From: Panicum virgatum
Taxonomy: Eukaryota > Streptophyta > Magnoliopsida > Poales > Poaceae
Assembly: GCF_016808335.1 (NCBI RefSeq)
Contig: NC_053140.1
Span: 28,142,086-28,206,085, forward strand
Length of the DNA: 64,000 nt
Direction: 5' to 3'
The position numbers and the translations under genes were made by a program. Shown piece after piece: positions 59,611 through 64,000 of this stretch. The notes under the pieces are model-generated. The model worked only from the letters and a program-made list of their open reading frames with translations, made no database searches and had not been told where the DNA came from. Numbering within the stretch: position 1 is the stretch's first letter; the number at the start of each line of letters is the position of its first letter.

Positions 59611-59909
59611 CAAGTGCATTGTGGCTTTTCTTTTGTTAGATCTGTTTGTAGTACTGAATAATGCGACTTGTTCTGTTAGAGCCCGAGCTTTTGGTGCAAG
59701 TTTTCTGTTAGTTCCTGATCATTTGATGTAAATGTTGGCTCATCTTGCAGCCTATTTCAATGCAAATCGAACTAATTTGCAAAATTCAGTGCAACTTGAA
59801 AAATGGATGGCATATAGCAATATCAGTTCACAGCTCACAGCACTAACTAGACCCTGAGTTCATACGAGAAGCATCAATTCAAAGAATTTAGTGCATGTGA
59901 CTCCGACCC
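59611..59909 (+). repeat. F-box 3' flank, copy B
   Basis: It matches 48610-48830 over its first 160 bases; the rest is AT-rich without a recognisable feature. Confidence 0.65.
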
Positions 59910-59984
59910 TGATTGGTTACGTTCCAAAATTTGCCTTACCTTACCCTAGTTATGGCAAGTCAAAATTTGGAATCAAACCAATCA
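59910..59984. repeat. 75-bp MITE-like hairpin
   Basis: TGATTGGTT...TTCCAAAATTTGCC pairs with GGCAAGTCAAAATTTGGAATCAAACCAATCA, forming an imperfect inverted repeat almost the full length. Half of the same sequence is present at about 10740-10786. Confidence 0.65.
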
Positions 59985-60410
59985 CTCCCTTCAATTGATG
60001 ATAGGATCAGTGCGACACCGGAATCGTTCACCAGATTGATTTACTGAAACCTGAAGCTCACACCATGGTTAACCGCATATGTTTGACCGGTGATCAGAGG
60101 TGACTACCACCGGAGCATTATTCTTGAGCTTGTCACTAAAGCTGATGGATTTGTTGATTCCACGCATGTGTCTAACTAGTGTACACAGGTCAGTTGCAAA
60201 ACCCCTTTTGTTTCCGGTGAATTGAATCACGTGTTGCTCTAACTGCACTCACCAGCTAGACCGTTGTCGTCCCCCCGGACATGTTACCATGCCCTCGGCC
60301 AATTTCCTGGTGTTTCCCCTCACATATTCGACCGGTGATCAGTCGACCAAACAACGACTGCATATTCTTGCTCATTATCGTGGCAGCACCAGTCAGACCG
60401 TAGTCTCCCC
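59985..60410. repeat. Intergenic repeat, copy 2 of 3
   Basis: It aligns with 46730-47190 and part of 10790-10930 (GATCAGAGGTGACTACCACCG, CTTGTCACTAAAGCTG, GCATATTCTTGCTCATTA). No coding sequence is supported. 60411-60778 is AT-rich and holds a short repeat of ACATTCCAAACACAAC-like words, with no gene. Confidence 0.65.
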
Positions 60411-60778
60411 AATGTTCTCCGATGAATACGGTCTTGAGCTCTGTCGTTCTACGTGGGTTCTCCTACTAGAATTTTTTCCATTTGGCTGAATAGTGTGAAT
60501 GGTGTTGGATTTTCAAGTAAAGTTTGTACTGCTGCAAACTATTTGTGACCAATTTTGCCAAGTCATTAAAAATGCAAATAGGTTATTATTGCCACTCAGT
60601 CATGACATAAGACTTACAACTGACTCATGCCACATCATTGTTACTAGCATTCCAAACACAACAATTTCAGTTACAGCAACTAATACTGGAGATCGATCTG
60701 GACATTCGCTATGCAACACCTATAGTTAAAGCAATTAACACACTGGACATCTGGACATTCCAAACACAACACCTACGG

Positions 60779-63052
60779 TTACAGCTCCTCCTTAATAAAT
60801 CTATAGCCGTGCCTAATCTCTAGTTGATTCGCAATCTTGTAGGAAAGGTACGCATCTATGGCGGCATACTCCACCTGAGATGGTCGCAAATAGAACGCGT
60901 CCCAGGTATCGTGGTCGGCGATTGGCTTGCTAAGACGAGGCAGGCGTAGTACCTCTGATGCGATCTTCTCAAGCGACGAACGCCTTACTTTGTACACAGG
61001 ATGAGCTCCGCTGAGGTACTCGTAACTCGGATCAGCTCTGGGGACTGCCAATTGGAGGTCAACCAGATGGCTTATTGTGATGCCAAAATCCTCCTGTAGC
61101 CGGTACACGTCGTTGCCGATGTGTGCACCGGTGAAGATGTGGTCCTCCTCTGTCAGGAAGCTCTTCAGGACTGCAGGGAGGTCGGCACTGGTGGCATAGA
61201 GGACCTGAAACACAAGGACACGTAATCCGACGCACAACTGCAAGAGTGCCGTCGTGAAGTTGCCACCATCGAGCTTTTTCCACTCGGTGTCCAATCCAAC
61301 TATGGCTGGGCAGATTACCCGATACCCGAAGCCCGAACCCGAGAAACCCGAACCCGAACCCGAAAAAACCAAACCCGAAAAACCCGAACACTACTTCGGG
61401 TAGTAAGTCACGGTACCCGAAATTATTTCGGGTAAATCGGGTTTAGAAGGCCGGTACCCGAACACCCGAACAAACCCGAAATTATTTACTCGGCTTCGTC
61501 AATCGTGATTCAATCCATCCGCTCTCTCGTCTCTCCGTCCCACCCATCTCCCGACCCTTCCCCTCGCGCGCCCCGCCCTCTCCCCCTTCTCTCTCTCGAT
61601 CCCTGCCTCCGGCGCCGCTCCCGGCGGCCGCGCTCTCGAGCGCCGTCCCCCACGGCCCCCGCCACCCCCTACCACCACCCGCACAGAGGTTGCGAGGCCG
61701 CCGCTGGTGGCCACGGCGCGCAGCCCTCTCTCCCCCCCATGTCGGCGCGGCGGAGCGGAGCGGCCGCGGCGGGGCGGCCCGCGCGCGTGCGGAGGCGTGG
61801 CGGCGAGGGGCGAGCGGCCGGCGGGCAGGACCAGGGGAGCGGAGCCGCGCGCGGCCGCACACGGCGGCTGCGGCACGCGGCGGCGCACATGGCGGGGAGC
61901 TCGATTCCGGCCTCCTCGTGCGGATTCGCGGGCGGTGGCGGCCGGATCCGTGCGGATCCGCTCCGGGGTCAAGCTCCTCGGCGTGGAGGCCATAGCTGCG
62001 GGCCACCGGCGCCGCCCCCGGTCTCTCTCTCTCTCCGGCCGCACCACCGCCCAGCGCCCCAAGCACCGCCGGCCGCCCCATCCCCAGTCCCCTCGAGCTC
62101 CACACCTCCAGCCTCCAAGCTCCAGTCCTCCCCTCACCGTGGTCCGTGGAGCTCGACGCCAACGCCCCACCGCGCATCTCATCCTCGTCTCGAGGCGGAG
62201 GTGGCCGAGGTGCCCACCGCGCCACCGCCCAGGGGCCCGCCGGCCGCTGCCGCGGCGCCCTCCGCCCAGGCGCTCCCCGGCCCGGCGCCCTCCTCCCAGG
62301 CCCTCCGCCCAGGCGCTCCAGGCTTCTTCTTTTTCGGGTATTTCGGGTATACCCGAACCCGAACCCGAATTTTCGGGTACCCGAATTGTCGGGTTCTTCT
62401 TTTTTCAAACAAATTTCGGGTAGTAATTTCGAAAACCCGAAATTTCTAAAACCCGAATTACCCGACCCGAAATTTTCGGGTTACCCGAATGCCCAGGCCT
62501 AAATCCAACAATCATGCGGCGTTGTGGTGGGCTACCTCGGATTTGTTCGAGAAAATGCGCCGCCACCGACGCGTCACAAGTTACTGTCGTGTCTAGCAAC
62601 GCCCTCTCGAATGGCAACCAATAATGACTCATCGACGGTGGATAGTTCGGCGTGGGGCACCAGTGCTTCCTCTCCGGAGATTTCGGCCACTCACCCCATG
62701 AACTGCTCGGCGTGGCCTTCGGTGCCAGCGGCCAATCATTGTTGCTGCAATCTTCGCAGACGTCCTCAAGGCGACGACGTTGTCCATCGCCTCCTCCTCT
62801 GGCGTCCTTGCAAGCAACTTCGCTCGTGCACCATGCAGGAGCAGGAGACGGCGGATCGACGAACGCCAGGGAGGATGGTGGTGCAGGCGTCGGCGACGGG
62901 GCAGCCGTGGAGGATGATGGATCCATCGGGGATGGGGCAGCCGTGGAGGTTGACGGATGCGCTGCAGGAACCGGAGCACCAACCGGTTCAGTAGAGCGGG
63001 AGCGGGTCCAAGAGCGAGAGCGAGGGTGAGGGCGAGGGCGAGGGCCGACCAT
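60779..63052 (-). pseudogene. WRN/RNase D-type 3'-5' exonuclease gene split by a hAT-like element
   Basis: The gene runs from ATG 63052 to TAA 60779 in one exon of 355 codons once the insert (61301-62501) and one copy of its 8-bp duplication are set aside; the two halves then stay in frame. Residues about 1-110 are Pro/Ser-rich and basic. The second half is a DEDDy exonuclease domain: motif I LDTEW, motif II GAHIGNDVYRL, motif III YAAIDAY, with TALLQLCVG and LVDLQLAV between. This family removes nucleotides from 3' ends of DNA or RNA; the plant members resemble the exonuclease domain of Werner protein. The insertion falls just before the codons for motif I, so as it stands neither half can form the active site. 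Otherwise no stop or frameshift is seen, so the break may be recent. Confidence 0.82.
61301..62501. mobile_element. Non-autonomous hAT-like element (1201 bp)
   Basis: Flanked by a perfect 8-bp duplication AATCCAAC (61293-61300 and 62502-62509). The ends are TATGGCTGGGCA and, on the other strand, TAGGCCTGGGCA. Subterminal zones (61310-61480 and 62330-62490) are filled with CCCGAA/TTCGGG words. The middle (about 61500-62320) is strikingly GC-rich and gives long open frames on both strands, probably compositional or captured from a gene 5' end. No transposase is present. Confidence 0.85.
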
Positions 63053-63404
63053 GGGTGCGAGAGAGAGTGTTTCAATGGGTGGAGAGAACACCTTAATGGT
63101 CGAGCGACTAGGCAAACGTGCCTCAGGAATCGCAAATGACGCGTCCGGAACTAAACTGTCACGGCGTTAGATGATATTTCTGAAGGACGCGTCCGGAACT
63201 GAACCGTCACGGCGTTAGACGACGGTTCTGATTGCGGCTAACCGCGCGTGTTCTAGTTGCGTTATAGGGCAATTAGTGGGGCAACCCTCGACAACAACAG
63301 TTTCCAAACCGTTCGAACTACGCCTGTTCACCTTCTCCATCCCACCCTCGCCCTCTTTCCGCCACCCTTGTCATCGACAACCCACTCTCGTCGCCGGGCG
63401 GCCT
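63053..63404. promoter_or_regulatory. Divergent promoter region of the exonuclease and F-box pseudogenes
   Basis: About 350 bp separate the two divergent starts. A direct repeat GGACGCGTCCGGAACT...CGTCACGGCGTTAGA occurs at about 63138-63172 and 63184-63220 (46-bp period). No clear TATA box is seen. Confidence 0.4.
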
Positions 63405-64000
63405 ATGGCGCCTACAAGATCCCTCCCTATGCTTCCAGAAGAGATGCTCGTCGAGGTAGCCGCCCACGTCGCGGCATCATCGAGCTCTCCCATGGCGGAT
63501 CTACGTCGCCTCCGGGGGGCATGCGCACTCGTGCGAGACAGGGTGTGCGGCGTGGCCCTGGTTCGCCGCAGCCTCAACCTGAGCCGGGCGCTGCAGCAAA
63601 CGGACGACGCATAGACTCGTGAGTGACTGATCGCGAACACCTACGCCGCGGGCAACCTGGAGGCACGCTTCATCCAGGGGATGAGGGTGTTCTTCCGATA
63701 GCACGGCGGGGCTCTGCACGCACTGCTCGACGACCTATTCCATGCTGCACACGGTGGCCACAAGCCGGCGGCGTACATGCTCGCCATGATCTTGTGGCGA
63801 GCAAACAGTGGAACCGAGGCCGACGCCGGGCCAAGCAGCTCCTGGCGGAGGTGGCGCATTACGACCAGGCGCTCGGCGTCTGCAGTGACCGCGGGGTTTC
63901 GCGTCCAAGCGTGCACACCTACAACACGCTCTGGATGTACGTGTGGCCCGACTTTCATCAGCCTCCCCCCGTGCCTGGCCCAGTGCCTCGCGCCGACCTT
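63405..64000 (+). pseudogene. F-box pseudogene, paralogue of 47841-48599, cut by the window end
   Basis: ATG 63405 opens MAPTRSLPMLPEEMLVEVAAHVA, close to the intact copy. It is broken by TAG 63612, TGA 63624 (CGA in the intact copy) and TAG 63699 (CAG in the intact copy), and by a one-base deletion near 63825 where the intact gene has GACTTCCGTGCC. Homology continues to the window edge, corresponding to about residue 200 of the intact protein. Confidence 0.85.

Noticed and set aside
61482..62449. Long open frames on both strands (over 300 codons)
   Set aside because: They lie in very GC-rich sequence inside the hAT-like element, overlap each other on opposite strands, and contain only Arg/Pro/Gly/Ala-rich low complexity; no domain or codon signal supports a gene.

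Overview
The window looks like nuclear DNA of a grass (Poaceae, probably a panicoid/PACMAD grass). The evidence is densely nested LTR retrotransposons of the Athila, Tekay (Del/chromovirus) and Sirevirus lineages, GT-AG introns, GC-rich 5' gene ends, a CACTA element with typical grass termini, and an F-box family of the kind expanded in grasses. I see no bacterial, organellar or CRISPR sequence. The species cannot be named from sequence alone.

Layout. 1-1945: 5' end of a minus-strand Ty3/gypsy element (leader, tRNA-Asp primer site, LTR). 1946-8619: 3' part of a plus-strand Athila element; its internal region carries a solo Tekay-type LTR (2903-6405) and its LTR carries a non-autonomous CACTA element (7198-7780). 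8620-19844: older, decayed genes in alternating orientation. These are a minus-strand gene whose protein begins like the histone H3 tail, a plus-strand four-exon transposon-type gene (11832-14964), and a minus-strand multi-exon Ulp1-protease-like gene (15536-19695). 19845-44272: a complete Athila element (TSD CTAAC) whose 5' LTR contains a complete minus-strand Tekay element (20923-36997, TSD TGTGT), whose own 3' LTR contains a third solo LTR (21160-24987, TSD TCGAC). 44273-49029: a three-exon gene of unknown function (45098-46155) and an intact F-box gene (47841-48599). 49030-59333: a minus-strand Sirevirus (TSD CCCTG), internally deleted and carrying another Tekay-type solo LTR; it sits between a TATA box and the next open reading frame. 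59334-64000: repeated flanks of the F-box unit, a WRN/RNase D-type 3'-5' exonuclease gene split by a hAT-like element (8-bp TSD AATCCAAC), and an F-box pseudogene that runs off the end.

How it fits together. The genes between the retroelements form an ancestral gene-bearing segment that the insertions have pulled apart. Removing the Athila element at 19845-44272 places the Ulp1-like gene head to head with the 45098 gene, and the Athila then appears to lie in the Ulp1-like gene's first intron. The decayed genes share one signature: premature stops are overwhelmingly TAG at places where CAG (Gln) is expected, as C-to-T decay of CHG-methylated DNA would produce. The most unusual items are a 121-bp GT-AG intron-like segment inside the Tekay gag, the H3-tail look-alike protein, and a 946-codon gene whose seven premature stops are all TAG.
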